Below are positions 44,909 through 58,400 of a stretch of 64,000 bases of DNA, in pieces. Source of the DNA: Ceratotherium simum simum (Eukaryota > Chordata > Mammalia > Perissodactyla > Rhinocerotidae); contig NW_004454177.1 of assembly GCF_000283155.1 (NCBI RefSeq), positions 26,017,425-26,081,424 of the forward strand, written 5' to 3'. Position numbers and translations under genes: made by a program. The notes under the pieces were generated by a model. It was not told the DNA's origin, ran no database searches, and worked only from the letters and a program-made list of their open reading frames with translations. Position 1 is the stretch's first letter. Each line of letters opens with the position of its first letter.

Positions 44909-45022
44909 GGGTCAGCCACAGTGGCCTAATGGTTAAGTTCAGTGCACTCTGCTTCGGTGGCCCAGGTTTGGTTCCTGGGGGTGGACCTACACTGCTCTAT
45001 TAGAGGCCACGCAGTGCTGGCG
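44909..45022 (+). mobile_element. ERE SINE, 3'-truncated
   Basis: Only the tRNA-like head (GGGTCAGCCACAGTGGCCTA) and the first part of the body are present; the tail is missing. Confidence 0.8.
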
Positions 45023-45029
45023 GATGGGT

Positions 45030-45880
45030 TGATAGATTATGAGAGATGTGAAATACAGTAGGATGCCAGCCACTAAGAAGGCTGGAGGAATAGGGACCCA
45101 GAGCACAAGGAGAGGGCTTGGGTCACCTCATCTCTACTAATATGTGGAAAGCTGGGGGTATGAGTACAGTCAAAGGCAGCTTGTTAGATCTGCCAGCGGG
45201 GGAGACGAGGAGTCCTTGTTGAAGAGCTTCTGTCTTCCCAGAGAAGTCAGGAAATCATCCATTCCTGGGAAAGAGGATGAGGAGGGAAAAGAGGGTGGAA
45301 GAGGTGTGTAGATTTGAGGAAACGGCAATGTGGGAAATCATATTATTGCAGAATGGGAAAATAAACAGGAGAGTATAAGAGGATTAGCAGGCAGAATTAA
45401 GGGCCCAACTAGATTTTTGTAGTAATGGGTTTAAAATGAGAACTTTGGGGAGGTTATGTATGATTTTTTGCCAGCAAAGGTAGCTGATGGTGAATTTTAA
45501 GTTTTTAGTAAACTTATTTTCAGTTTCTTTTTCTAATACTTGCAAACTATGTCAATACCTTTACAGTTTCCTTTTCTTATTAGTACTTTAAAATCACTTA
45601 AGTAAAAACTTTTTAGGTTCTTTTTCTTATCAATACTTTCAGACCATTTAAGTCAAAGCTTTTGATATTGTGGACTGATTATATCATATGTTGGTGTTAA
45701 TGAAACTACAGGGGTGGTTTTTTAATCATGGTTGGTGATCAAAAGATTAGGTGGTGGGCTAGGAGTTCAATGAATTGGGGTAATTGACTCAGGGCTGATA
45801 AGGGCAGTTGGAACATAAAACCAGGGGTATTTTCTATAATTGTGTCACCACCTTGCCATTGTTATTTCATCCCTCCACTT
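45030..45880. other. Non-coding stretch, nothing assigned
   Basis: G-rich then T-rich DNA with three diverged TCTTTTTCTTAT-like stretches between 45510 and 45640. No gene is supported. Confidence 0.4.
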
Positions 45881-45885
45881 CATAG

Positions 45886-46062
45886 TGCATCATTCATTCA
45901 TTCATTCAACAAATACTTACTCAGCACCTATTATGTGCCAGGTACTGTTCTATATGCAGAGGATACACCAGTGAACAAGAGAGACAAGGTTCCTGTTTTC
46001 CTGGAACTTATGTTCTAATATAGGAAGATAGACAATAATAATAAAAATAATATTAATAATAA
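45886..46062 (-). mobile_element. L2 3' end, antisense, with an (AAT)n tract
   Basis: CATTCATTCATTCAACAAAT and TATTATGTGCCAGGTACTG are the reversed L2 3' end. An AATAATAATA-rich tract follows at 46035-46062. Confidence 0.75.
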
Positions 46063-46310
46063 TAACAACTAACATTTATTTAGCAAGTACTGTTTGCTGA
46101 GACAGTTCTAAGCACTTTACAAGTATTAATTCACTTAATCCTTAAAATAACATGAGGGACCAGAATTATCCCCATTGTATGCATGAGGAAACTGAGGGCA
46201 CAGACAGGGAAAATAACTTGCCTAAGTTTACACAGCTGGGAAAGGCAGAACTGGAATTTAGAACCAAGACCATCAGGCAGTAGATCCCTTTTTCTTAAGG
46301 ACTTTGCTAT
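46063..46310 (-). repeat. MIR SINE, antisense
   Basis: TCTAAGCACTTTACAAGTAT, GAGGAAACTGAGGGCACAG and CTTGCCTAAGTTTACACAGC give a nearly full reversed MIR. Confidence 0.9.
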
Positions 46311-46339
46311 GCAGCCTCTCAGACAAGAAACAAGGCAAT

Positions 46340-47100
46340 AACCAAATAATGAACAGAATAAATTCAGGGAGTGTTTAGTACTATAAAAAAATAAATCAAG
46401 GTGATGTGATGTATTTATGTGTTGGACGGGTGGGGGTGCAAATGCAGATGTCAGGGAAACCTCACTGAAGAGGTGACATTTGAGCTGAGACTTGAAGGAT
46501 GGTAACATAGTTATCTTGGGGCACAGGCAGCAGAGAAAAAGCTAGAGCAAACGAATCTTTCCTTGTTTGTGAAACAGAAATGCTCAGTTGGCTGGGGCTA
46601 GAGCTTAGTGTGCAAGAGAGTGACTGATTAGAAGTGAAGTCAGGGAGGCAGGCAGAAGCCAGACTCCATGGGGCCTCAGGTCACATAAAGAAATTTGATT
46701 TTTATTGTACGCGCAGTGGATTTTTATGCAGGAAAGTAACACTACTTGATTCTTAATTTTGAAAGATCACTCTCACTGCTATATGTAAAATTGACTGTAA
46801 GACAAAAGTAGAGGCAGGAAGATCTATTAGGAGGCAGTTACAATCCAGGTGGAAAATGATGGCAGCTTGGACTAGAGTAGCAGCAGTAGAATGAAATTTA
46901 GGGTGTATCTTGAAAGTACAATTAGCAAGACTTTCAAAAGAACTGGATGTGAAGAGTGAAGGAAAAGGAATTTGAGTAGGAGCCTTGGGATTTTCGCTTT
47001 GAGTAACTAGTATGATAGTAGCGTCCTTTACTGAGATGTGTAAGACTAGGGGAGGAATACCTTTGGTAAGAAAAATCAAGAAAGATTTTCATCTTGAACT
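46340..47100 (-). mobile_element. L2-like ancient repeat, antisense
   Basis: GGTGACATTTGAGCTGAGAC, AAGTGAAGTCAGGGAGGCAG and AGTTACAATCCAGGTGGAAA follow the order of a repeat that recurs at 43.7, 53.1 and 57.7 kb in this window. Confidence 0.65.
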
Positions 47101-47979
47101 TTACGGGGCGGGGGGGGGGCACGACTTTTTCTACCTTTTTTTTTTTAATGTAAAAGTTTCAAAGAAAGAGTTCTGGAAAAAAAGCTTTTAATGTTCAATT
47201 TCATGAGCTCTTTACATTTGAAACTAAGTTGAGGGAGTTGAATTTTTGTTTAACAAATATTCACTGAGCATCTACTGTGGCCAAGGACTATGTGACGAGA
47301 TACTAAGACGAACTAAGCAAACAAGATCCCTGCCCCAAGAGTGCTTTTTCGGAGAAGAAAAAAAGGAGGATTGGTGGCTTTTTTTTCCTTTTCGTTGTCT
47401 TATTAAAACTTCACCTAACGCATGAGTAGCCATGTTATAATAACTGATTCTTGTGCTCCTGGTAGTTGGGCCCACCGTTCTAAACGCTCGATGTCGGGTG
47501 AATAAATAAACGAATCTCTAAGAGTGACATCTCCCCCTCCCACTAGAACTTAGGCTTTTTAAAAAATAAAAATTTTAACGAACAATACGAATACAACCTT
47601 TGTTTTGAAGGCTAATATTTTTGCAGGAATGGTACCTTTATAAAGATCGTGGTTGCCCCCGTACATATTTGTTCTTTCTTCATATCCAATTAAATGAAAA
47701 CACTAGTTTTTCCGTAGCCCAACTCTCTAGGCTTGCTGGGTCTAGCTCAGGAGAGAGGAAGCAGAAGCCGACGGATTTAAACGGTTGGGTGGAATCCTTC
47801 TCTACGCTCTCTCTCGCTAGCCGGGGACGTGGTGTCGGTTACCCGGGGCTTTCCGTCCCAGCAGTACGGGAATGAAGGAGTCTGGGAGGGGGTCGGGGAA
47901 GGAAAAGGCGGAAGAGACATTAAGTAATTGGTTCTTCAGGGTATAAAATTATGTTTAAGGTCTACTCTAAAGGACCGAT

Positions 47980-48540
47980 TTCAAACGCCCGCCCCCTGGG
48001 CTGTTTCGGCCCCGCCCCTTGTTGTCGTCACGCCGACTTCCACCTTGGCCTCCGCGGATTGGTCGCTGCCTCCGCCTCTGAAGTGCGATTAAAGAGCTTG
48101 GAGTTTGTTTCCGGGTCGTGGGCCTTGGCCCTGGGCGCAGAGGTTTCTGGGAGCCCAGAGTCGTAATGGTGTCTGTATGATCTCCGGAGGTTGCTGCATC
48201 GGAGTTTGGCTAACGTGAGCGACAGGAGGACCGCGGATTGTCTTCCTTATTCGAGTGGGGCGGGAAAGGACGATTGGGGTTGGAGTCGGCGGCGGAGAGG
48301 CCCCGGAGCGGCGGGCAGGTGGCGGAACCCGGGTCCTGTCGGGCGCTTCCAGCGTCCTGGGCCGGCCGCGGAGAGCGCAGCGTGAAGGCCGCTCTGCAGA
48401 CGGCGTTAAGCAGGGTCGGGGCCCCGCCACCCCCGCGGAGTCGGGCGTGGGGAAGAGTCCGCGAGTTCCTGGTGACAGCCCGCGGCGAGCTCCCGGGAGG
48501 CAGGAGTATTATCTGGGGGTGTGTGAGAGGCGGCGGCAAA
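47980..48540. promoter_or_regulatory. CpG island; CWC15 promoter, probably bidirectional with KDM4D
   Basis: The only long CpG-dense stretch in the window apart from the KDM4D exon. Two GC boxes (CCCGCCCCCT near 47990, CCCCGCCCC near 48010), a CRE-like GTCGTCACG near 48024 and an inverted CCAAT box (GATTGG near 48057) sit just upstream of the likely CWC15 start near 48080-48130. There is no TATA box. In human, CWC15 and KDM4D are divergent neighbours from this kind of interval, and KDM4D has upstream untranslated exons. The minus strand leads to KDM4D at 13 kb, so shared promoter use is inferred. Confidence 0.75.
48080..48214 (+). other. CWC15: CWC15 exon 1, untranslated (start approximate)
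   Basis: A donor, TAAC|GTGAGC, ends at 48214 inside the CpG island and would join the acceptor TTCTTCAAAG ending at 49415. The exon has no useful reading frame leading to the CWC15 ATG. The 5' boundary is an estimate from the promoter boxes. Confidence 0.6.
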
Positions 48541-49089
48541 CCCTGTTTCTCCGTCTCTCCATTACATCCCTTTTGCTTTTTTGAAAATGTAGAGTATACC
48601 AGTTCTCTCGTTTCCCCACACACTTGCTTTTCCGACGCTAACGAGGTTTTGGTAGACGAAGCTGCCAGGCAGCACTCTCTTGGCTGCCCGAACCAAAAGT
48701 AACAATAAGGAATAGGTCCCTGACTCTTCTTTTATCAGAATCCTTTGCGGATGAGATTCCTGTCTTTTGAGCATTCCTTAAATTATAACCTACAAAAGAT
48801 CTAATGTATATGATGATGGCCGCTGTAGGAGAAAATTGGATCAACAAGAAGGTTGTTGGAGAATTTAGCTTATGTAACTGGCATTGAAGTTTAGCACAGT
48901 TTCAGTAACTTTGTCAGTGATTTTTTAAATATCTTTTTTGTTTTTGTAGTTACTAGCCTACTTTCTGTTGTGTGAGGTTTAGATAAAATGCAGACCTTAG
49001 GGAGTCTGGTACAGTAAGGTTGAGCTGAGAATTTTTCAAACTTAGTCATGGCAGGACTGTATTTTTCGAGGCTTTGACACATTAAGTCT

Positions 49090-49245
49090 CATAATTCTCA
49101 TAGTAATCCTGTGAGGAATATCCCATTCCACAGCAGATTCAGCTAGGTGACTTGCCCAAGGCCACAGAGCCAGAAGGACAGGAACCCAAATCCAGATCTT
49201 CATGATGGAATTTTTTGCACTAAATAAGAGCTGCCTAAGAAGCCG
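49090..49245 (-). repeat. MIR SINE, antisense, in CWC15 intron 1
   Basis: AATCCTGTGAGGAATATCCC and GACTTGCCCAAGGCCACAG match a reversed MIR. Confidence 0.75.
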
Positions 49246-49423
49246 TATTCTGAGCCTCATTATTTGTTTTCTTGAGAACTTTTGCTTGAGATTGTTTAAG
49301 TAAATTTTGGAGAATGAGTTTTGGAAAATGTTTCACAAGGATGGATATTGATTAATACTTTATGAAATGAGAGCTTGTCATATTGGAAATAACTTGATAC
49401 TATTTTTCTTCAAAGCATAAAAG

Positions 49424-52400
49424 ATGACCACAGCAGCTAGGCCAACCTTTGAACCGGCGAGAGGTGGGAGAGGAAAAGGAGAAGGTGATTTGAGCCAACT
49501 CTCAAAGCAGTATTCAAGCCGAGACCTACCTTCTCATACAAAGATAAAATATAGGTAATGAAGGCTTTCATTTTTTTTGTTTGTTTGTTTACAAAGCAAG
49601 ACCAAATCTGTTAAATGGCATGGTCATGAGATAGTAGCATGTTTGGGTTATATTACTGAAGTTTTCTGTTTCCATAGGAGTAGAATACAATAGAATGTTT
49701 AACACTAAAATTACAGTCTGTGATTGTAAAATGCTACCAGATATTCCGTATGTAGAAATTCCTATTAACTGGGAATTTCCATATGTAGATGAAACAATAG
49801 CTAATACATTACCTCAGAAGGACCAAGCACTATCAGCATTAATCAATATGAGGTTAAAAGTGTTACAGCAACAGGCCCTGAGCTGACGTGACACTAAGAA
49901 AAAGTGAAGACGTTTTAATCAATCTGCAGGCTTATTATGGGAAAATATGTGATGGAGTTTGGGCTTCTTGAAATATTAGAAACATCGCAAGGATGCCTGT
50001 TAGTAACCTTCAGATTAGGGTAATGAACTTGTCTAGTTCCCTCTTTTTTATGCTTGAAAGACTCAAGGAGACAGTTACTTTTTGTGAATTGTCTTCCATT
50101 GCTACAGCCATGTGTCTCTTAGTAACATTTTTGCCGTGATTTGTTTTTACTTTAGACAGACCACTCAGGATGCCCCTGAAGAGGTTAGGAACCGTGACTT
50201 CAGGAGAGAGTTGGAAGAGAGAGAGAGAGCTGCTGCGAGGGAAAAAAATAGAGATCGTCCAACCCGAGGTATCAACACTACCCCAGACATTTGTCTCATA
50301 AAATTATGTCGACAATTGTTTTTCTTTCATTTGCTAATTAGAACAGATTAGTATTTTTGCTTGTTTGCTTTAAAATATTGATGTGAGCTGTAACACTTTC
50401 TTAAATGTTAGAGATGAAAATGAGGTTGATTCCAGTTTCATCTTTTTATGTTTCTGTGTTAGAAAGAACAGGGTGATCTGGGGATATTTAGCAGCCATTG
50501 TTTCAGTTCAGATCAAGTTTTTGACTGTTTACAGCAGCCAGACTTTTTGAGGCCCCGTGGTTTCTATGAGGGTTTCCTATTTTTGTTACTGGCTATTGGA
50601 AAGCATCTAGGGGCATCAGTTATAATATCTTTTTTATGTTTTCAGCATATGTAAACTATTCCCTAAATTTCCTGAGAGAGGTAGCAGTTCCCATATTAAA
50701 ATCAGAACTTTGATTAATTCATTCAACAAATATTTACCAAGGGCTTATTTGCCAGGCACTGTGGTTCTGATCCCTGCTGTCATGATGCTTATAATCTAAT
50801 CCCTTTGTGCCCACAGGTCCCTAAAATGTCATTGGAAATGCAGTATTTGTTTTAGTAAGCTAAATGATGTTTGTTTTTCCCCAGAACATACAACCTCCTC
50901 TTCAGTATCAAAGAAGCCTCGGTTAGACCAGATTCCCGCGGCCAACCTCGATGCAGATGATCCTCTAACAGATGTATGATCTGTTTTCTCCTTTCATCTC
51001 CGTATAGTAATTTATTTATCATGTTTCCTGGATTACCTTTTTTATTCTTTTGGCTTTAAGAAGTGACCTGTATTTATTTTTACTTACTGTTAGTCAAATG
51101 TAGCCCTGATTTCAATGCTAAACTTTATAGTTGATTTTAAAACAAAAAATATTTATTTATTATTTTTGATTAATTAAACTTTGAGAACAAATTTCATCTC
51201 TGGAGAACCAAATAAGTAATCTATTAAAGGATATGCTTCCCTAAAAAATAATTTCCTATATTAAACCCTGGAGATTGACTACTGTATTATACACCTCCAG
51301 AGGGCATCCTTCATCCTGGGTTCTCTATCAATAACACCCCCTTGATTTGAACCCAGGAGCCTTTCCCCGTTAGATACCAAAGATGTCCCCTCCTGATGTG
51401 CAGTGCACTTAGTGGCTTCCTCTGTGCTTAGGGAGGAAGTGAGCTAGTAGAAGATTTTTTAGGATTAGCATTTCAATTAACATTAAAATTCAGTGGGACC
51501 CTACAGTCTATAATTAATTTGAAGTTTTCTCCATACAGTGGAGAAATCTGAGTGGCTTTTCATGTGTAGCATCTAACTAAGCACATATATCAGCAGTTAA
51601 TTCTAATGCTGATGGATTGAATTAAATCATTAACTCAGTAATTAAAGGGAACCCAATTTTAAGTGAGATTTAATGTTTGTTTATTTGAAAATTCTGAGAA
51701 TTTAGCATCCTTTTTTGTACTTTTGATTATCCTTACTTCCGAGCTTAAACTTGTTTTGAGCTACGTAGAATTATTTGACTCTCAGGGTGATATACCATGT
51801 ATATATGTACTGTGTTTCGGTGTAAAGTGTTCCTTTTCTGATTTTAGAAATATCTTCATATGGAAATTCCCTTTCGATCTTGTAAATTTAGAAGATATTC
51901 TGTTATACTGTTTGCTGTTATAATCTCTCAAACACATTAGGGGTTGACATTTAGTAATTCATACGTTTATTTGTGGAGTTTTATTTTATTTTTTGGTTGG
52001 TTGTTGATTTTAATCATATTTAGGTGCATTTATCTTTCCCAGTAGGAAAATTAATCCTGCCCCAAAGATTTGGTAAGAGCAATATCTATGGAAAAATATG
52101 AATAATGTGCATTTTCTCTCCAATCTCCTGGGCCATCACCATTCTTTTTTAGGAGGAAGATGAAGATGAAGATTTTGAAGAGGAGAGTGATGATGATGAT
52201 ACTGCAGCCCTTCTTGCAGAACTGGAAAAAATTAAAAAAGAAAGAGCTGAAGAGCAGGCCAGGAAGGTAAAATTAAAATGTTAAATATTTACATCTTCCT
52301 CCATTTTCTCACCTACACTAAACTATAAATATTTTTTAATTCATTATCTTATATTAGAAATCGTCCTTGCCATGTCTAGATATTATAGCACCTGTACATC

Positions 52401-55400
52401 TATAAATCTGATTATATTCAGGACATCCTAAGTTTCCTGGTTATGTTAGAAATTCTTTCCAAATAGTTGAGACAGACCTAATAAGACTCATCAAATTGCT
52501 CTTCATTCGCTTAATTGTTCATTTGTTAAGCAGACATTTGGTTAGTATCTATTAAGTGTCAGAAGAATCAAAGATGATTAAGATATAGTCATGGCCTACA
52601 AAGAATCCACAGATATAAAGGGGCCATCTTTATCTCTCTCTTTGTCTCCTGCTCCCTGCCTTCTGTCCAGGCACTTGTTGGTGTAGTCTGTCAATAGATT
52701 TTCTGTAACCTAGGGCAATTCACCTAATTTTTCTGAGTGCCCACAGTCTTTCCATTTATACATTTTTTTTGTGTGTGTGTGAGGAAGATTGGCCCTGAGC
52801 TAACATCTGCCAATCCTCCTCTTTTTGGTGAGGAAGACTGGCCCTGGGCTAACATCCATGCCCATCTTCCTCCACTTTATATGGGACGCCACCACAGCAT
52901 GGCGTGACAAGCGGTGCGTTGGTGCCTGCCTGGGATCCGAACCGGTGAACCCCAGGCTGCTGCAGCGGAGCTCACACACTTAACCGTTTGCACCACCGGG
53001 CTGGCGCCCCTGGAATGCATTCGTTTAATGTCTAACTCGAAGATAGTTATAAGGACTAAATAGGATCCATAGTACATACCTTTAAACTTTGAGTGAATTA
53101 CCCATAGTAGTAACAATAAGAGATGAAACTGGGGAGGCAAGAGCAGGTGAGAGCATTAGAGGCCTGTAAACCAGTGCTAAAGGAGTTTGGACTCGTTCTG
53201 AAGGATCTGAGAAGCTAGTTGATTTCAGCAGGAGATTGAGAAGGTTGGATATACATTTTAGGAGGTTAGTCTGGCAGAAGGATGGAGGGTGATTGGAAAG
53301 AAGTGGTATAAGAGGCTGTTCCAGTCATGCTCACATGCAGTTATGAGAATCTTGCACAATAGGAGTTGAAATTGAGAGAAGTAAACAGATGCTGACAGAG
53401 CTGTTAAGGAGATAGAATTGACCAGATAAAATGACTGATTAGATGTGGCAGCAAAGATGACCCCAGTTTCTGGGTAGATGTTGGTGCCTTGCACTAATAC
53501 AGGGAATGCAGAAGGATGGGCATGTTTAGGCAGAGAGAAAAGAGATGATGAGTTCTTTTTGGAATATGTTGTATTTGACAGGTGATGAGACATTCAAGTA
53601 GAGATGTCTGCCTCCTTTCAAACAACAGCTCAGCTTTTTTTTATGGGCTTCTGTGTAAGATTTCATTTGAGCCAAGAATTCTGTTTAATAAAAGAAGGAA
53701 AAAGACTTGGGGAACTGAATAACGTAGGTTAATGCAAGGAATCAGAAGTAGAAGACTGCTGGAATTCAGATTGGAAGAAGAATATTTTAAATATAATTCT
53801 CGTCAAAATTTGGCATAGGATAGCAAAATTCCTATAATGGCTTATAATTTTTTATCTAATTTTGAGAAATCAGAAAATTATAGGAACTTTCCTAATATCA
53901 CTCGCACACGACTAGAGGGCAGTTTTCTATTCCGAATTCATTTGGCTTGCCTAACAGCTCTGGATACATAAAGAAACAAGCAATTTAAATGCATTTGGTT
54001 GACCCTTAGGGTGGATAAACATTTTAGACCGAAGGTCTTGCAATTTTGTAAGGTTCATCTAATCTCTTTGTACAAAAATGTGTTGGTGTTTCTTTTTTTT
54101 TTGTGAGGGAGATCAGCCTTGAGCTAACATCCCTGCTAATCCTCCTCTTTTTGCTGAGGAAGACTGGCTCTGAGCTAACATCTATTGCCAATCCTCCTCC
54201 TTTTTTTTTCCTTCCCCAAAGCCCCAGTAGATAGTTGTATGTCATAGTTGCACATCCTTCTAGTTGCCGTATGTGGGATGCGGCCTCAGCATGGCCGGAG
54301 AAGCGGTGTGTCGGTGTGCGCCCGGGATCCGAATCCGGGCCGCCAGTAGCGGAGCGCGCACACTTAACCGCTAAGCCACTGGGCCGGCCCGGTGTTTCTT
54401 AGGGTTAAATGACAGTTTTATTTCTCTTGTCCCTGTTACCCTCTCTGGTTTTCCAGTGGCTGATTTTTGAAGTGTCCCAAAATAACATTTTCAAACCAGT
54501 CAGCCTATGTCAGAGGCTAGGAAACTTTCTGTAAAGGGCCAGATAGTAAATATTTTAGGCTTACAGGCCGTACAGTCTCTCTCGCAGCTATTCCGCTCTT
54601 CTTGCTGTAGCACGAAAGCAGCCATGGATGATAAATAAATAAATGGGTGTGACTATGTTCCAGTAAAATTTTATTTACAAAACCACGGTGATTTGGATTT
54701 GACCTGCAGGCTATGTTCTGTGTTCATGAAGCGCCGTTCGCCTGTGTTCAGAGAAGCATAATGTGCCTGGTACTTGAATATGGAAAGAGTTGGTGCTTTT
54801 TTTTTCCCAGTGCTGTATGTGGCAATCAACCAGTAATTCTAAGGGAAATAATATTCCAAACATAAAGTGGCCAGGACCTTATTACATCGCTAACATTATT
54901 ATAGGTTTGGATGCATTGTACTTGAGCTCTTAGCATATTTGTACTTCTAGCATCTCAGAGAAATGTCTTTTCACTTTCAGCATCAATATAATTTGTTAAA
55001 AATAAATATATCATTTTTAGAAAATGATCTGTTCTTACTCGATGATGGATGTTCCTGACTTTATTTGCTTAAGGTCTGAGAAGTGACCTATAGGAATTTT
55101 ACTGTTTATTTCCCTGAAAGTTGCATCTTCTCACCTCCCAGTTATTTGGCCTCATAAAAAAGAAATCCATTGTTCACATTGGGATATTAAAATGAAGTAT
55201 CATTAACCTGTATAGAAAATTAGGTTATTTTTCCAAGTGATCTAACACTTGATTAGGTTCATTTTAAATTGACTTCCAGAAAGTCTCTTTTTTCTTGATC
55301 TATTAATCTGTCATCCCCAAAACAGCAAATTGGGATTTATCTTTGGTTTAAGATAACATGGAGTCAGGTAGATCCAGAACTTACGGCTAAGGATTTAGAC

Positions 55401-58400
55401 CTTTTATATTCCTGATTCTAAGAATGAAACTGAGGGTGATTTGAGTTTAAAGAGGTTAATTCTAATAAAAGTGTAGAAAGACAAGGTCATAACTGATGCA
55501 GAACGAGAGGTATAAAAATGAAGTCAGTAACAATAAATCATGACAAAATGGATAAACCTCAGGTAAATTAGTAGAAATGCATGTTGACTGAATATAATTT
55601 TTTACATGATAGTTTGTCTGATTTTAGGAGATACTTGGTTACCAATAACTTGTCACCAATTCTAGAGATACAAGTTTACATTGTTAGTAATTCAAAATAA
55701 AATTACTTTTAATCATAGTTATTTATAGCCCTTCTTTAAAAATTGAGTAATAGCTTTGCTAAATGTGTCTTTTTGATACTTAATATGTTCTTAAATTATT
55801 AGAATATGTTTATTGGTGTACTCTCTTAAAATAAGCAATTTTATATACTTTAAGAAAGAAAATAGATTTAAATGTGCATCTCAAGAATTTCAGTCAGACC
55901 AATGAATGTGTGATGGCAAGCATGAAATATTTATAATAAAAATGCCAAATTATTCTGATAAGTGAGACTTTTCTGGTATGTCTTAAAAACAAACAAAAAA
56001 TAAGACTACCTTGAGGCTTATCCCATCTCCCCCATAAAATCCTTAACAGTCTTTTTTTGTTTTTTGGTGAGGACCAGCCCTGAGCTAACATCCAGTGCCA
56101 ATCCTCCTCTTTTTTGCTGAGGGAGACTGGCCCTGGGCTAACATCCGTGAGCATCTTCCTCTACTTTATACAGGACGCCGCCACAGCATGGCTTAACAAG
56201 CAGTGCGTCAGTGTGCGCCCAGGATCCGAACCGGCGAACCCCGGGCCGCTGCAGCGGAGTGTGCGCGCTTAACCGCTTGCGCTGCTGGGCCCGCCCCCTT
56301 ACCCGTCTTTTAAAATATGATCTCTAAGAAGATTGAACCTGGAGTTAATGTAAGTAACTATGACTCTTCCCCTGTCATTGACAGGAACAAGAACAGAAAG
56401 CTGAAGAAGAAAGGATTCGTATGGAAAACATTCTGAGTGGAAACCCTCTCCTTAATCTCACTGGCCCATCCCAGCCTCAGGCCAACTTCAAAGTTAAAAG
56501 AAGGTACTATACAGTAATGGGTTGGAGATATATAGACACACAGATTATGAGTATTATAGCAAACTGTATTACGTAAAACTTCTAAAATCCCACTTTCCAC
56601 TGATAGTCTTTTTTTAATCAGATTTTGGAATAATGGGAGAAGGAGAATGAAAGAAAATAAACTTATTTTCAATAGATATTTACAATAACCAGCTGCATAC
56701 CAGATATTGTTCAAAGCACTAGGGACAGAGGAATGCACTGAGCCCTTAACCCTACAAAGCTTACGTTTTAGGTGTATGTGTCAAGGGTCCCCAAGACCAC
56801 CCTCCATGTTCGGAGACTCACTAAGACTCCGGACTTCTAAGTAAAGATACACAGGCAGATCATAAGGGGAAAAGGCGCTAAAGGAGTCCGTGCGCATGCT
56901 TCCTTATGCTCTGTCCCTCTCCTGAGGGGTCACACAGAGCACATTCTTTCCCCTAGCAATGAAAATACAGCAATATGTGTGCAATGTTTCTGCCCAGGGA
57001 AGCCCATTAGAGACTCCGTGCCCAAGATTTTTATTGGAGGCTAGTCATATAGACAACCTCTGCCTAGCACATACCAAAATCCAGACTCTCCAGAAGGAGA
57101 AAGGAAAGCAGGTGTTCAGCATAAACCACGTTATTTGTACAAACAGTCTAGGCACAGTGATAGTGAGAAGATTCCTGAAATCCAGGTTTCCAAATGCCAG
57201 CCAAGGGCTGACCTTGCAAGCAGGCCTTTCTAAGGAAAGCAGTCTTCGGCTTGCCATGTCAGCTCTTTTCTGTACAGTTTGTTTGTTTGGAAGGGTGAAG
57301 AAGAGGCTGAAGAGGGAGAGAATACAAACAGTAAATACTGTATATAGTACTTCGGATAGTGATACGTAGGAAAATAAAACAGAAAAGCTTACAGGAAGTG
57401 CTGAGTGGGAGGGAGATTGGTTATTTTATGTAAGGTAATGAAGGAACCCTGTAGGCTTAACTTTTAAACCATATCTATTATTTCTCACCACCTCCACTGC
57501 TACCGTCTCCCATCTGGAGTGATGTGGTACCCCCAACTGGTCTCCCACTTGCATGCACACCACCCCCTCCATCCCCACCCCCAGTTTTTTTTAACAACAT
57601 GGTCCTTTTAAAGTGAAAGATCACAATCTCCTGTTCTAAACTATCCAGTGGCTTCAAAACTCATTCATAGTAAAAACTTGAGTCCTTAGAATGGCAACAG
57701 CATAGTCAAGGAAGGATTTGCTGGGAAGATGACATTTTATCAGAGACCAGATAAAATATTTTTTTAGACTCCAAGGTATTTGACCTGAGCAATTGAAAGG
57801 CTAGAGATAGGGAAGAATGTAAACTGAGGTTGGGGGTGGTGGAGGTGACAGATTTAAGACATGGTGAGTTTAGGATGTTATATACATCTGTGGGGAAATG
57901 TTGCTAAGTAGCTTGATATACGGTTCTGGAGTTAGTCCAGGCTAGAGGTAGTGAATTTGAGAGCTGTCAACTTATAGAAGTCTTCTGAAGCCAGGAAGAC
58001 TAGATGAGATCCCCTATGGAATGAGTGTAGCCAGAGAGGAGAAATCAGAGGACCGAGCCTGGGATAATGTTGAGAATTGGGTAGAGGATTAGCCATCAGT
58101 ACCTGGAACAGTGCCTGGTACATACTACGAGCTCGGTAAATCTTGATTGAATGACTTTTGAATGAAAAACTAGGCTGAGAAGGAACAGCCAGTGAGGAAG
58201 GAGGAGAACCAAAAGAGATCTGTGGGTGTCTCGGAAGCCAAGCAAAGTGTTGCAAGAGGAGGAGAGTGATTATCTAGGTCAAATATTGATGACAGGGCAA
58301 GTAAAATGGGTACTGCAAAGTGGCCGTTGCATTTAGCAGTGTAGAAGAGCAGTTTTGGTGTTGAGAGGGAGGGGCTGAAAGCCTGTTGGGAGTCAGTTGA

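Noticed and set aside
45510..45640. Three spaced TCTTTTTCTTAT-like units as a CRISPR-like or regulatory array
   Set aside because: Units are diverged, unevenly spaced and low in complexity; a CRISPR array is not expected in a mammalian chromosome.
48191..48702. Several open frames of 60-154 codons inside the CpG island
   Set aside because: Both strands and all frames are open because GC-rich DNA has few stops; the CWC15 exon 1 donor lies within and no homologous protein is recognised.
56959..57369. A 136-codon open frame in CWC15 intron 6
   Set aside because: Mostly inside an LTR-like repeat, with no splice context or domain.
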